From NCBI RefSeq assembly GCF_001748245.1, contig NZ_BDFO01000001.1, forward strand, positions 6,415,346 to 6,479,345: 64,000 nucleotides of DNA, read 5' to 3'. The notes under the pieces were generated by a model, which was not told the origin of the DNA, ran no database searches, and saw only the letters and a list, made by a program, of their open reading frames with translations. Source of the DNA: Oligoflexus tunisiensis (GTDB lineage Bacteria; Bdellovibrionota_B; Oligoflexia; Oligoflexales; Oligoflexaceae). Made by a program: the position numbers and the translations under genes. Below are positions 24,533 to 34,595 of the stretch, piece after piece; within the stretch, counting starts at the first letter, position 1; every line of letters starts with the position of its first letter.

Positions 24533-25792
24533 TCAATGTCCGCCGTGAACAGCTTCTTCCAGCAAGGGATCCGCCACGGGCAGCATGGGATAGCGGCGGG
24601 AGAACCAGAGGAAGGTGATCACAAACAGACCAGCCGTACCCAGGAACATGCCGACTTCCAGCAGAGGACCGATGCCCTTCAGGAAATCCTCACCCTTGAT
24701 CACTTCCGGTTGAACGATCAGCTGATAGGTCAACCACTGAGCAAAAAGAATAATCGCGGACATGGTAATGGTCCATGTGCGTGACCACTTGGCCCATTTC
24801 GGAATCAGGAGGTACAGAGGCACCACGAAGCCCAGCAGGGGAATCGCATAAACAAACCACAGCCAGGGGCCATGCAAACGATGGATAAAGTATTCCGTCT
24901 CTTCGGGAACGTTACCGTACCAGTAGGTCAGGATGTGAGCATAGGTCAGGTACGCGAAGAAGATCGTGAAACCATGCATCAGCTTGCCGACGTCATGGAA
25001 CTGCTGTCTTTGGATGAACTCGCCCACGCGGGTCGACTTCAAAGCAAACATGGTGATGAGCAGCGCAGCCATCAGAGTCTGCATCATGACCGCAAATTGC
25101 CAGCCGCCCCATAGGGTTGAGAACCAGGTGGGTGACAGCGACATCATCACGTCAAAGCCAAAGAACGTGAAACCCACGCCGTAGCAAACCAGAATGGGCG
25201 CGCTCCAATATTTGGTCTTAACGCGCACTTCTTCCCCCAGATCTTCGGCTTCCTCATGGCGACCGTCTAACCAGGCCTTGTCACGGTTGATGCCCAGGCG
25301 GAGCTGCCACATGACGAGGTAGGTCAGCAGGGCGAGAATGAAGAACACGCGAGCATACATCAGTTTGGGCTGCAGCCAGATGTTTTTGCCCCAGAAGTGA
25401 TCCAGCATGTGCGGATCGGCGATCCAGCGGTACACCTTGCCCGCGCCGCCAATGTCAAACATCACGGCAAGGATAAAGACCACGAACAGAACGGACGAGA
25501 CCGGAACGAAAGCGCCGAAGGCTTCCTGCACGCGACGGATGGGGCGACCCCAGGTGGCGCCGATCACGTCCTGCATGGCCGCCAAAGCCATGGCCCCAAG
25601 GCCAAGGCAGTAGAAGAAGAAGACGTTAAAGAGCAGCGAGCCCCAAACACGGGGTCCCTGCTGCGTGAAGAAGCCGGCCCCGGCTGCGATCACGCCGATA
25701 CCAATTCCCACCAGCGACAGCATGCGCAGGGTGGGTGAGCCTTTCAGAAAAAGTGACTCTTTTTCCTTGTATAGATCCTTGGCGATACTCAT
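24533..25792 (-). CDS. actF: alternative complex III subunit ActF (NrfD-like)
   Basis: 419 residues, about ten membrane helices, no signal peptide. Integral membrane subunit of alternative complex III, the quinol oxidase-type complex that replaces cytochrome bc1 and passes electrons to c-type cytochromes or an associated oxidase. Features include HLHGPW-like polar residues within membrane segments (RLHGPWLWFVYAIPLLGF) and a long loop with charged residues (about 190-210). It is homologous to ActC. Last gene of the operon, 12 bases after actE; cytochrome oxidase genes often follow in other genomes but here the terminator and tnpB follow. Confidence 0.9.
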   Translation of the reverse strand: MSIAKDLYKEKESLFLKGSPTLRMLSLVGIGIGVIAAGAGFFTQQGPRVWGSLLFNVFFFYCLGLGAMALAAMQDVIGATWGRPIRRVQEAFGAFVPVSSVLFVVFILAVMFDIGGAGKVYRWIADPHMLDHFWGKNIWLQPKLMYARVFFILALLTYLVMWQLRLGINRDKAWLDGRHEEAEDLGEEVRVKTKYWSAPILVCYGVGFTFFGFDVMMSLSPTWFSTLWGGWQFAVMMQTLMAALLITMFALKSTRVGEFIQRQQFHDVGKLMHGFTIFFAYLTYAHILTYWYGNVPEETEYFIHRLHGPWLWFVYAIPLLGFVVPLYLLIPKWAKWSRTWTITMSAIILFAQWLTYQLIVQPEVIKGEDFLKGIGPLLEVGMFLGTAGLFVITFLWFSRRYPMLPVADPLLEEAVHGGH

Positions 25793-25804
25793 GGGTTCCT
25801 CTTC

Positions 25805-26338
25805 CTATTTCGGCTGCAATTGCAGGGTTCTCAGATAGGTAATCAGCTGCCAGCGCTCATGCGGAGAAATCGCATGGGCATAAGACGGCATCATGGTGCC
25901 ACCATTGGAGATCCTCAGGAAAAAGAACCCATCTTTGCGCGTGACCATTTCAGGCCGCGTGATATCGGGGACAGGAATCGGATAAGCGTCACCCAGCAGA
26001 GCCTTGCCCTTGCCGTCAAGACCGTGGCAGACAGCGCAGTACGTGTCGTACATGTGCTTGCCGTTGGTCACCACATCACGGCTGACCTGTGCGCCTTCAC
26101 CGAAGGGATTGCGCAGCTCCTGCTCCGCCTGTTCAGGGGTTTCCGGATACAAAATGGCGTTGATCGTGACAGCACCATCGGGTGGATTCAGGTAGGATTC
26201 CTGGGTCTTCACCGTGGGGTTGTCTACCATATCAGGCATGTACTGGAGTTTGGTCGTATTCCGACCATGGGGGTTGCAGGCACTGACGCCGGTGAGGGCC
26301 AGAGCTGTCAACGCGATCTTGGTCGCCAGATGCTTCAT
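25805..26338 (-). CDS. actE: alternative complex III monohaem cytochrome c, ActE
   Basis: 177 residues from the ATG at 26338, with AAGG six bases upstream. Lipoprotein signal ending TGVSAC. A single c-type haem motif (CAVCH) lies in DTYCAVCHGLDGKG, and MMPSYAH gives the likely methionine axial ligand. Lipid-anchored cytochrome on the periplasmic face of ACIII, the expected exit point for electrons. Thirteen bases after actD. Confidence 0.9.
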   Translation of the reverse strand: MKHLATKIALTALALTGVSACNPHGRNTTKLQYMPDMVDNPTVKTQESYLNPPDGAVTINAILYPETPEQAEQELRNPFGEGAQVSRDVVTNGKHMYDTYCAVCHGLDGKGKALLGDAYPIPVPDITRPEMVTRKDGFFFLRISNGGTMMPSYAHAISPHERWQLITYLRTLQLQPK

Positions 26339-26351
26339 GATTTGCCTTTCC

Positions 26352-26873
26352 TCACTTCGACTCAATGATACGAATTTCTTCAGCACCGAACTGCTTCAGA
26401 AGTCGGGCCTGCTCACTGTCGAGAGACGCGTTAGGCACAAAGATGCCGAAGCGGTCATCGGTAAAGCGAGGGTCCAGAATGCGTTGCTTCGGGTTCGGCA
26501 GGCGACCCATCACCAACATGCCAAGTATCGTCATGAGACCACCGAAAAGAATCGTCAGCTCAAAACCGATCACGACATAGGCTGGCACCGAATACAGACC
26601 GGCGAGTTTACCACCCACCACCTGCGGCCAGTCATAGTCAAGCCAGAGGGCCAGACCAAAACCGGTCACGGTCCCGGTCAGGGCACCCGACAGCGTAAAC
26701 CAGCGCACCGGACTGGGGCCCATATCCAGAGCCTCTTCGATCTCGTGATACGAGGTCGGGCTAAACACTTCATGACCTGCACAATCCGGACGGGCTTGGA
26801 CCGCTTTCATGGCATCGACTAAATTATCCAGATATTGATAAACAGCTAAGATTCCACCGGGTCTTTTACTCAT
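26352..26873 (-). CDS. actD: alternative complex III subunit ActD (DUF3341)
   Basis: 173 residues. An N-terminal cytoplasmic ferredoxin-like part (GGILAVYQYLDNLVDAMKAV, HEVFSPTSYHEIEEAL) is followed by two membrane helices (about 60-80 and 100-122) and a cytoplasmic tail. Typical size and layout for the family. Structural subunit with no cofactor. Fifteen bases after actC. Confidence 0.9.
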   Translation of the reverse strand: MSKRPGGILAVYQYLDNLVDAMKAVQARPDCAGHEVFSPTSYHEIEEALDMGPSPVRWFTLSGALTGTVTGFGLALWLDYDWPQVVGGKLAGLYSVPAYVVIGFELTILFGGLMTILGMLVMGRLPNPKQRILDPRFTDDRFGIFVPNASLDSEQARLLKQFGAEEIRIIESK

Positions 26874-26888
26874 GGGTAGCCACCTTCA

Positions 26889-28226
26889 TCAATGATGCTT
26901 CTTGCTTAACGGTTTGGGCATGATCAGTTTCAACTCTGACATCGACACGATTGGGAAGAATCGGCAGAAGATCAGGAACCAGAACATAAACCATCCAAAA
27001 CTACCAATGGACAGACCGATATCGCCAAGCGAGGGCTGGAAGTGGCCCCATGATCCGGGCAGGAAATCTTCAACCAGGGATGAAACGATAATGTTATAGC
27101 GCTCGAACCACATGCCGACGTTGACGAGGACCGCCACAACCATGGACACAGCCACGTTGTTCCGCATGCGCTTGGACCACCAGATCATCGGGAAAATACA
27201 GTTACAGAACACCATGACCCAGAAGTAGAAGGCGTAAGGACCGATCGCACGTTTCTCGAAGAGACCCCATTCATAGATGTTGCCCGAGTACCAGGCGACG
27301 AAGAATTCGATCGCGTAGGCGTAGAACACGATGGTCGAAGTCAGAAGAGTCAGCTTCACGCAAGCTTCCAGGTGCTCGGGGCGAATGAACTCTTCCATGC
27401 GGAACATCTTACGAACCGGAACGAGCAGGGTATACACCATCGCACAACCGGAAAGGATCGCACCCGCAACGAAGTAGGGTGGGAAGATGGTGGTGTGCCA
27501 GCCGGGTTGGATGGACATCGCAAAGTCCCACGAAACGATGGAGTGAACCGAGAGAACGAGGGGCGTGGCGAGAGCCGCAAGGAAACCGTAACCGGCTTCG
27601 TAGTGGTGCCACTGTTTCGCTGTGCCGCGCCAGCCAAAGCACATGATGCCGTAGATGAAGCGACGAACGCCTTTCACACGGTCACGGATCGACGCCAGGT
27701 CAGGCACCAGACCCATGTACCAGAAGAGGAGCGAGATGGTCAGATAGGTCGAGATCGCGAACAAGTCCCAGGCCAGGGGAGAACGCAGGTTCGACCAGAC
27801 GTTGTTGGTGTTGGGCAGAGGTGGGATCCAGTACATGGCAACCCACAGACGACCGACGTGAATCAGCGGGAAAAGACCCGCGGTGATCACGGCGAAGACC
27901 GTCATCGCCTCAGCGCTTCGGTTCACTGTGTTCCGCCACTTGGCGCGGAACAGGAACAAGATAGCTGAAATCAAAGTACCGGCGTGACCAATACCGACCC
28001 AGAAGACGAAGTCGGTGATCAAGACACCCCAGTAAACGGGACTGGTCTTACCGGTAATACCCATACCGTAGGTAATTTCAATACCCCACGTGATGGCCCC
28101 GATCAGAAGGAAGATGATAGCTCCGGCCCAAGCTACATAATAGGTTGGGTGCGGCTTTCCCAGATTGGCAAGAATGCCATCATTGACGTCTGAGATCGTC
28201 CTGTTCCACTTTACGTCCTCGCTCAT
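26889..28226 (-). CDS. actC: alternative complex III quinol-site subunit ActC (NrfD-like)
   Basis: 445 residues, about ten membrane helices. NrfD/PsrC family; in ACIII this subunit carries the quinol-binding site near the periplasmic Fe-S subunit. Polar and charged residues sit within helices (DFVFWVGIGHAGTLIS, FPLIHVGRLW), as in the family's proposed proton path. The gene follows actB by 32 bases with GGAGC before the ATG. Confidence 0.93.
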   Translation of the reverse strand: MSEDVKWNRTISDVNDGILANLGKPHPTYYVAWAGAIIFLLIGAITWGIEITYGMGITGKTSPVYWGVLITDFVFWVGIGHAGTLISAILFLFRAKWRNTVNRSAEAMTVFAVITAGLFPLIHVGRLWVAMYWIPPLPNTNNVWSNLRSPLAWDLFAISTYLTISLLFWYMGLVPDLASIRDRVKGVRRFIYGIMCFGWRGTAKQWHHYEAGYGFLAALATPLVLSVHSIVSWDFAMSIQPGWHTTIFPPYFVAGAILSGCAMVYTLLVPVRKMFRMEEFIRPEHLEACVKLTLLTSTIVFYAYAIEFFVAWYSGNIYEWGLFEKRAIGPYAFYFWVMVFCNCIFPMIWWSKRMRNNVAVSMVVAVLVNVGMWFERYNIIVSSLVEDFLPGSWGHFQPSLGDIGLSIGSFGWFMFWFLIFCRFFPIVSMSELKLIMPKPLSKKHH

Positions 28227-28258
28227 CCAAATGCTCCGCTTAGATGTCGTCGTTTTTC

Positions 28259-31200
28259 TTAAGGATGCCCATGCCCTGGTGCCCCGGCGCCATGGTCATG
28301 ACCATCGCCGGCCGCAAAGCCTTCTGTCCCGTCGTGCTTCACTTTCGCCATGTAGTTCAGGTTCGGCAAAGTCTTCAGACCGTATTCCTTGTGCTCGGGT
28401 TTGCCACCGAGCAGGAGGAAGGCACGGTTGTCTTTGCGGGCCCGCGACACGCGGCTATTCGGATCCAGGAGGTTGCCGAAGACAATCGCATCCGTTGGAC
28501 AGGCTGTCTGGCAAGCTGGGCGAATTTCACCGTCGAACACCAGGCGGTTTTGCTGTTTGGCGTTGTGCTTCGCATCACGGATACGCTGGACGCAGAACGT
28601 ACATTTTTCCATGATACCGCGAGTCCGCACCGTAACGTCCGGGTTCAGAGCGCGTGGGTTGCGGTCCATGGGATCTTTGCCCATGATGTTCCACTTGTAG
28701 GTGTACCAGTTGAAGCGACGAACTTTGTAAGGACAGGCGTTCGCGCAGTAACGGGTACCGACGCAGCGGTTATAAGTTTGAGCGTTGATGCCTTCCGGTT
28801 CATGTGTCGTGGCAAACACCGGACATACCGGCTCGCAAGGAGCATGGTTACAGTGCTGACACGTCACAGGCTGGAAGCTGACTTCAGGATTGTCGACGGC
28901 GCCGCTGAAGTAGCGGTCGATGCGCATCCAGTGCATGCGACGACCCATGAGGACCTGCTCACGACCGACTTGCGGAACGTTGTTTTCCAGGTCGCAGGCG
29001 ATGGTACAGTGACCGCAACCGGTACAACGCTCGAGGTCGATCGCCATACCCCAGCGATACTCGGTGCTCGCCTTCCACTCAGGGAAGAGCCAGCTCTTGC
29101 CACGCAGATCACCTTCACGGGGCACATGCGAAGGGTAAAGATCCGGCACAGCGTCCAGGTCTTTTTCCTTACGAACATTGGCGACGGCCTGGGCCATCGG
29201 AAGAATCGGCATGATATCGAAACGGTTGGCGATATCGTTGTGCTTCTGCTGAGCGCAGAGTTGATAGAAGCGTCCGGTTTTGGTGATTTCCACGGTTTGA
29301 CCCGCGGTCACGATATCACCGGTCAAAGGATCGGTTTCAAAGGCCAGGGCCACCATGGGATCCACACCGACCATTTCACTCGCTCGGCTGGTAGCCAGCT
29401 TGTGACCATTCCCACGCGGCACCGCGATGGTATCGTAGTGAAGACCTGGCATCGGATAAACCGCGGCTTCAAACGAACCGCCTGGTCCCTTCACCGTTAC
29501 CACATCATTGTATTTGACGCCGATTTCACGAGCCTTGTGAGGGTTGATCGCCACCCAGGTATCCCAGGCCACGGTGGTCAGGGAATCGCCCGCCTCCTGC
29601 AGCACAGGACGGTCGGCACCATAACCATCACCCAGTTTCGCATCAAGATAAGCGACCAGCTTGAAGCCTGCATTCACAGGAGCCGGCTTCAGCGCAGCGC
29701 TCACATCCTTCAGCGTCGGCATGTCGCGTTTGCTGAGTTGCGTGACGAAGAAACCTTTGCGCTGAATCGCTTTGAAGAAGGTGTCAAAGTCCTTGTTGAT
29801 GCCGGATTCTTTATAGATGCGGGTCCACTTGTCGCGCAGGTAGGCGCGATAATCCGCATAGGGACCAACAGGCTTGCCGAATTTGCTGGCGGTCCAGAGC
29901 AGAATGTCTTCGGCCTGACGGCTGTTCGCCACCGGACGCACAGTCGGCTGCTGGATCGACCAGAAGCCGGCCACCAGCTCTTCATCACCCCAGGCTTCCA
30001 AAGGATTATGGGTGTTGAGTTGGAATTCCGCGTACTGGCAGGTTTCCGTTGGCATCGGTTGCATCGAGACGATGGACTTGATGCCTTTCAGAGCATCATG
30101 AATTCCCGTCGTCGCCGGCAGGGTGAACGCAGGGTTCACATCGATGGCAAAGAGCATATCGTAGGTGGGTGCGTCTTTGATAAAGCGGGCCACATCTCCC
30201 GGACGGCCGGGATTCTTGAACCAGCCTTGATCGAAGTAGAGGAGGCGATCGGCATAGGCGCCGAGGAGAACGTTGGCCATGATTGCAGCCAACTGCACCT
30301 GGGTTCCATTCTTGCCGAAAGCAGCGGATTCACCCGCGAGCAGCACAGATTTCTTGGCCAATGCTTCGCCGGCCAGTTTATTGAGCGCTTCGTCCAGCTT
30401 GAGGCGCGCCTTGACTTCATCAATCAGGGCCTTTTGCGCTGTGACCACCGCACGGATATTGTTTTTGTCACCAGCGGAACCTTTGACATCGGGACGATTC
30501 AGCAAAGCTTCGACGAGGGCCAGGGTGACTGCCAGCTCATCACCGGCTGCAATCACATGACGTTCGTCCGACTTGCCGCCGGTAACCGTCAGACGCGATT
30601 CGAATTGAACGAAACGTCCTTTGGCACCCGCGCGGAAGGTGTGACCGACGACCCAGCTCTTGCTTTCAAAAACCGGGGCGATGCCGCCGTTGCCATCCAG
30701 GAAGTTGGTTCCGACCCCGATCAGGAGTTTCGAACGGCGCAAATCGGAACGCGGCATGCCGTCCACCCCAAAGGCCAGACGATGCGCTTCCGAAATCGAA
30801 TTATAAAGAGCGTTGGTTTCGTAGACGTAAACATTGTCTTCCGACTGTCCAATCGTTCTCAGGAAATCCCTATAGAATTGCAGGCTGTGGCCGGTGCCGC
30901 CCTTGACCAGAAGACCGACCTTCTTGGAGGCTTTGACCTTGGCCGCGAGAGCCTCATAGATTTCTTCCCAGGTAACAGCTGTCATCTGATCGCCGAAACG
31001 AACCTTGGGAGCGGTGGGACGATCGGGATGAAACAGAGCCTGCAGCTCCGACAGCGCGAGGGTACTGATCCCGCCCTGGCTCAGGGGATGCTCAGGGTTG
31101 CCTTCCATAAAGACCGGACGGCCTTCACGGGTTTTCACCACAACGCCGACCCGGTCGATGGTCGTGGCATAATAGTTCGCGACGCCCGGAATGAAGTCCT

Positions 31201-31501
31201 TGGGCTGCTCAACGTAGGGAACTGCTTTTTCAACAGGACGGTACACGCAACCAGCTGTTGCCAGCATGGCTCCTGCGCTGAAGAGGCGCATAAAATCGCG
31301 ACGATCAACAGGCAGCTTTTTGCTTGCACCCTGTCCCGCGCGATCCTGAGTTTCGCCGAGCTCGGGCATGACCTCTTCAATGTTCATATAGAACGGTCCC
31401 GGCACAAACTCCTTGGCGGGTTTTTCGAATGGCTGATCGTCCGGCGCAAAGACTTCTGGCTTGTCTTCCAGTCCACGGAGATCCCTATCGATACTCCTCA
31501 T
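28259..31501 (-). CDS. actB: alternative complex III Fe-S/molybdopterin-like subunit ActB
   Basis: 1080 residues. A fusion of a molybdopterin oxidoreductase-like domain (about 100-740, ACIII members lack molybdenum) and a ferredoxin-type domain (about 750-1040) with four cysteine clusters: CTGCGHCTIAC, CQHCNHAPCEPVC, CVGTRYCANAC and CTFC with a later CQTACP. These fit three 4Fe-4S and one 3Fe-4S centre. A twin-arginine motif RRDFMRLF (Arg67-Arg68) with a following hydrophobic segment and GCVY indicates Tat export to the periplasmic side; the motif sits after a long N-terminal stretch, as in other ActB proteins. GGGAG precedes the ATG. Confidence 0.95.
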   Translation of the reverse strand: MRSIDRDLRGLEDKPEVFAPDDQPFEKPAKEFVPGPFYMNIEEVMPELGETQDRAGQGASKKLPVDRRDFMRLFSAGAMLATAGCVYRPVEKAVPYVEQPKDFIPGVANYYATTIDRVGVVVKTREGRPVFMEGNPEHPLSQGGISTLALSELQALFHPDRPTAPKVRFGDQMTAVTWEEIYEALAAKVKASKKVGLLVKGGTGHSLQFYRDFLRTIGQSEDNVYVYETNALYNSISEAHRLAFGVDGMPRSDLRRSKLLIGVGTNFLDGNGGIAPVFESKSWVVGHTFRAGAKGRFVQFESRLTVTGGKSDERHVIAAGDELAVTLALVEALLNRPDVKGSAGDKNNIRAVVTAQKALIDEVKARLKLDEALNKLAGEALAKKSVLLAGESAAFGKNGTQVQLAAIMANVLLGAYADRLLYFDQGWFKNPGRPGDVARFIKDAPTYDMLFAIDVNPAFTLPATTGIHDALKGIKSIVSMQPMPTETCQYAEFQLNTHNPLEAWGDEELVAGFWSIQQPTVRPVANSRQAEDILLWTASKFGKPVGPYADYRAYLRDKWTRIYKESGINKDFDTFFKAIQRKGFFVTQLSKRDMPTLKDVSAALKPAPVNAGFKLVAYLDAKLGDGYGADRPVLQEAGDSLTTVAWDTWVAINPHKAREIGVKYNDVVTVKGPGGSFEAAVYPMPGLHYDTIAVPRGNGHKLATSRASEMVGVDPMVALAFETDPLTGDIVTAGQTVEITKTGRFYQLCAQQKHNDIANRFDIMPILPMAQAVANVRKEKDLDAVPDLYPSHVPREGDLRGKSWLFPEWKASTEYRWGMAIDLERCTGCGHCTIACDLENNVPQVGREQVLMGRRMHWMRIDRYFSGAVDNPEVSFQPVTCQHCNHAPCEPVCPVFATTHEPEGINAQTYNRCVGTRYCANACPYKVRRFNWYTYKWNIMGKDPMDRNPRALNPDVTVRTRGIMEKCTFCVQRIRDAKHNAKQQNRLVFDGEIRPACQTACPTDAIVFGNLLDPNSRVSRARKDNRAFLLLGGKPEHKEYGLKTLPNLNYMAKVKHDGTEGFAAGDGHDHGAGAPGHGHP

Positions 31502-31562
31502 CTAACAACTCCCTTTCGATACGAGACGCGCTGCCTCGGTAAAAGTCTTTATGTATTCTTTC

Positions 31563-32120
31563 TTAGAAGTGACAGGTCGAACAGGCGATAGGAGCTTGGT
31601 TAGCCTGGTGACATTCCACACACCAGCCCATTTGCAGAGACTTGGCCTGCTGCACCGTTACCATGTTCTTTACATCACCGTGGCACTCTGCGCAGTCGAT
31701 GCCTTTTTGAACGTGAGGACGGTGGCTAAAGCGCACAAAGTCCGGCAGATCGTGAACCTTGGTCCACACCACGGGCTCTTTCGCGTCCCACTTCGACTTC
31801 AGATACTTGATGGCATCCCGATCGGTGCGAACGAATTGATGGCAGCCCATGCAGGTATTCAGAGAAGGGATTCCCGCGGTCGCGGAGCGGCGTGCCGAAG
31901 AGTGACAGTACTCGCAAGGGATCTGACGGGTACCGGCATGCAGATTGTGCGGAAATTCAATCGGCTGCTCGGGATGATAGCCGACATTGTCAACCGTATC
32001 TCCGGGCGTCCAGTAGTTGGTCCAGAACTTGTTGCCGCGCCCGCACGCACTTGGAATCAGCAGTGCAAGCAGCAGACAAAGCCTTGCTAAGGGTGAGAGA
32101 GTCTTAGTCACAGTAGCCAA
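31563..32120 (-). CDS. actA: alternative complex III pentahaem cytochrome c, ActA
   Basis: 185 residues from a TTG start with a perfect AAGGAGG seven bases upstream. Five c-haem motifs, CxxCH at residues 69, 90, 143, 167 and 180, match the pentahaem ActA. The signal ends IPSAC with Cys26, so it may be lipid-anchored. Extra His residues (HNLH, SHRPH) are the expected distal ligands. First gene of actABCDEF; the operon promoter should lie in the 435-base region shared with uvrB. Confidence 0.93.
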   Translation of the reverse strand: MATVTKTLSPLARLCLLLALLIPSACGRGNKFWTNYWTPGDTVDNVGYHPEQPIEFPHNLHAGTRQIPCEYCHSSARRSATAGIPSLNTCMGCHQFVRTDRDAIKYLKSKWDAKEPVVWTKVHDLPDFVRFSHRPHVQKGIDCAECHGDVKNMVTVQQAKSLQMGWCVECHQANQAPIACSTCHF

Positions 32121-32555
32121 CGACAGCCTCCTTAACGGGAAAGATCAATATCGACGGTTGCAAACTCAAAAGTTGACGAAGATGGCTTCAGTCTTAATGC
32201 TGAGTCTCTTGCCACGAAAAACCCGCAGCGATTGCTACGTCTCGCACGCAAGTGGCGATCGTCATATGACCGCCTTAGTTATCATAATTTCCATGTAGCG
32301 CCAATCCTTTTATGGACGCTGTTCGCTCGGCAGTGCTTGGAAATTCGCTGAAATTTTTCGACCGTTTCACCCGTTCCAAATCAGCCGTAATTCGGCCGTC
32401 GCGACGTGCTAGTCTAAAAGAAGCCCTGATTTTAAATCAGATCTGTGTTGGCTACCAACAAGAAACAGTTTTATTTGACGAGAAGTTTTGCGAGAATCGG
32501 CCCACTGCCAAAACCGCACGCAAGCTGGCGTGAGACGGTCCTGGCAGGAGAAGGG
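32121..32555. promoter_or_regulatory. divergent promoter region between actA and uvrB
   Basis: 435 bases without a supported gene. It must hold the leader of the act operon (leftward) and of uvrBC (rightward). A near-perfect palindrome, CTGATTT-T-AAATCAG, is at 32426-32440 on the uvrB side and could be an operator. I see no LexA-type box that I can name and no confident -35/-10 pair. Confidence 0.4.
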
Positions 32556-34595
32556 ATGCGCATGGACTTCCAATTGACTGAGGGCCTCGTCCCCAAGGGC
32601 GACCAGCCGACTGCCATCGCCGCCATTACAGAATCCATTCGTCAACGTCAGAAGCACAACGTCCTGCTCGGTGTTACCGGGTCGGGAAAAACCTTTACGA
32701 TGGCGAATATTATTGCGCGCACCGGGTTACCCACCCTGGTCATGGCGCCGAATAAAACCCTGGCGGCTCAACTTTTTACTGAATTCCGCGACCTCTTTCC
32801 GAACAATGCGGTCGGCTTTTTCATCAGTTACTATGACTACTATCAGCCCGAGGCTTACATCCCGGGCAGCGATACCTATATAGCTAAAGACGCGCTGATC
32901 AACGACGACATCGACAAGATGCGCCACGCAGCCACGCAATCGCTCTTCGAGCGCAAGGATGTCATTATTGTGGCAAGCGTCAGCTGCATCTACGGTCTCG
33001 GCTCACCGGCCAGTTATGCGAACCTCGTCGTGAAGATCAAAAAGGGTGACGAGCTGGCTCGTAATACTTTTTTGCGAAGTCTGATTGATATCCAATACAC
33101 ACGCAATGACACAGCCCTGCAGCGGGGAACCTTTCGGGTCCGCGGGGATGTCGTGGACATCCTTCCGTCTCATCAAAAAGACCAGGGTGTGCGTGTGGAA
33201 TTCTTCGGCGATGAGATCGAGGCCATTTCGGTTTTCGATGTGCTGACGGGAAAAAAGGTCAAAAGCCACGAGTCGCTGGCCATCTATCCCAACTCGCATT
33301 ATGTCACCGAGCGCGATGACATGCGGATCATCGTCAGGGAAATCCTTCACGATCTTGGCGTGCGCCTGCGGGAACTCAAGGACGAGAACAAGCTTGTCGA
33401 ATACCAAAGACTCGAACAGCGCACCATGCATGACGTGGAGCTGCTCGAGGAGCTGGGCTTCTGTCCCGGTATTGAAAACTATTCCCGCTATCTGACCGGA
33501 TCGGCACCGGGGCAACCGCCACCGACGCTTCTGGATTATTTCCCGAAAGAGTTTCTCACGATCATCGACGAAAGCCACATCACGGTTCCCCAGATCGGCG
33601 CCATGTATCGCGGCGACCGGGCCCGCAAGGAAAATCTGGTGAACTACGGCTTCCGTCTGCCGTCCGCCCTGGATAACAGGCCGCTGAAATTTGAGGAATT
33701 CCTGGAGCGGACCGACAGGATTATTCACGTTTCCGCCACTCCAGGCCGCTATGAGCTGGAGCAGACCGGGGGCAAATATTCCGAGCAGATTATTCGTCCG
33801 ACCGGACTCATCGATCCGAAGATTGAAATCCGGCCGATCACCAATCAGGTCGATGACCTGATGACTGAAATCAAAAAGACCATCCAGGCCGGTGGTCGAA
33901 CCTTGATCACCACCCTGACCAAGCGCATGGCCGAGGACTTAACCTCCTATTACCGTGATCTTGGTATCAAGGTGAAGTACCTGCACTCGGATATCGAGAG
34001 TCTCGAGCGCAGTGAAATCCTCCGCGATCTGCGCAAGGGCAGCATTGATGTCCTGATTGGGATCAACCTCCTGCGCGAGGGTCTCGACCTTCCCGAAGTG
34101 CAGCTTGTGGCGATCATGGATGCCGACAAGGAAGGCTTCCTGCGCTCACGTTCCTCGCTGATCCAGACCGTGGGTCGGGCGGCGCGGAACGTCAACGGCC
34201 GGGTGCTCTTCTTTGCTGATCACGTCACCCAGGCGATGCGCGAGTGCATCGACGAAACGGATCGCCGGCGGCGCATTCAGATGGACTACAACCAGAAACA
34301 CGGCATCACGCCTCAGACCATCCAGAAGGAAATGCAGCAGAGTCTGCGGGAAATCTATGGCCTGAGCACCGATGACCATCATCGTCCGCAGGTGGCGGCC
34401 GATAAACTGCTCAGCGAGCACAATGTGAAGTCGGTTCGCGAGCTGGAAAAACTGATACAACGTAAACAGAAAGAGATGCAGAAGGCGGCCGCCGAATTGG
34501 AATTCGAAAAGGCTGCTGAAATTCGCGACACGATCGCGGCTCTCAAGGATACGCTCCTCGTTTACATGGATGAAGCGGGTGGTTCCGATACATGA
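32556..34595 (+). CDS. uvrB: excinuclease ABC subunit B
   Basis: Nucleotide excision repair helicase-like damage verifier. 679 residues from the ATG at 32556, with AGGAG five bases upstream. Walker A GVTGSGKT near 45-52, the beta-hairpin region YYDYYQPEAYIP, Walker B-type TIIDESHI, helicase motif VGRAARN and a C-terminal UVR domain (KAAAELEFEKAAEIRD) that binds UvrC. Full length. Overlaps uvrC by ATGA. uvrA is not in the window. Confidence 0.97.
   Translation: MRMDFQLTEGLVPKGDQPTAIAAITESIRQRQKHNVLLGVTGSGKTFTMANIIARTGLPTLVMAPNKTLAAQLFTEFRDLFPNNAVGFFISYYDYYQPEAYIPGSDTYIAKDALINDDIDKMRHAATQSLFERKDVIIVASVSCIYGLGSPASYANLVVKIKKGDELARNTFLRSLIDIQYTRNDTALQRGTFRVRGDVVDILPSHQKDQGVRVEFFGDEIEAISVFDVLTGKKVKSHESLAIYPNSHYVTERDDMRIIVREILHDLGVRLRELKDENKLVEYQRLEQRTMHDVELLEELGFCPGIENYSRYLTGSAPGQPPPTLLDYFPKEFLTIIDESHITVPQIGAMYRGDRARKENLVNYGFRLPSALDNRPLKFEEFLERTDRIIHVSATPGRYELEQTGGKYSEQIIRPTGLIDPKIEIRPITNQVDDLMTEIKKTIQAGGRTLITTLTKRMAEDLTSYYRDLGIKVKYLHSDIESLERSEILRDLRKGSIDVLIGINLLREGLDLPEVQLVAIMDADKEGFLRSRSSLIQTVGRAARNVNGRVLFFADHVTQAMRECIDETDRRRRIQMDYNQKHGITPQTIQKEMQQSLREIYGLSTDDHHRPQVAADKLLSEHNVKSVRELEKLIQRKQKEMQKAAAELEFEKAAEIRDTIAALKDTLLVYMDEAGGSDT

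Noticed and set aside
24299..24784. 161-residue frame after tnpB
   Set aside because: It reads through the terminator and into actF antisense, so it is not one gene; only its first part might be a gene remnant.
28244..31591. 1115-residue open frame on the plus strand opposite actB
   Set aside because: Exactly antisense to a well-supported gene; the composition is what codon bias in the opposite frame produces. Similar long antisense frames at 16388-18430, 55654-57555 and 61981-63831 were dropped for the same reason.
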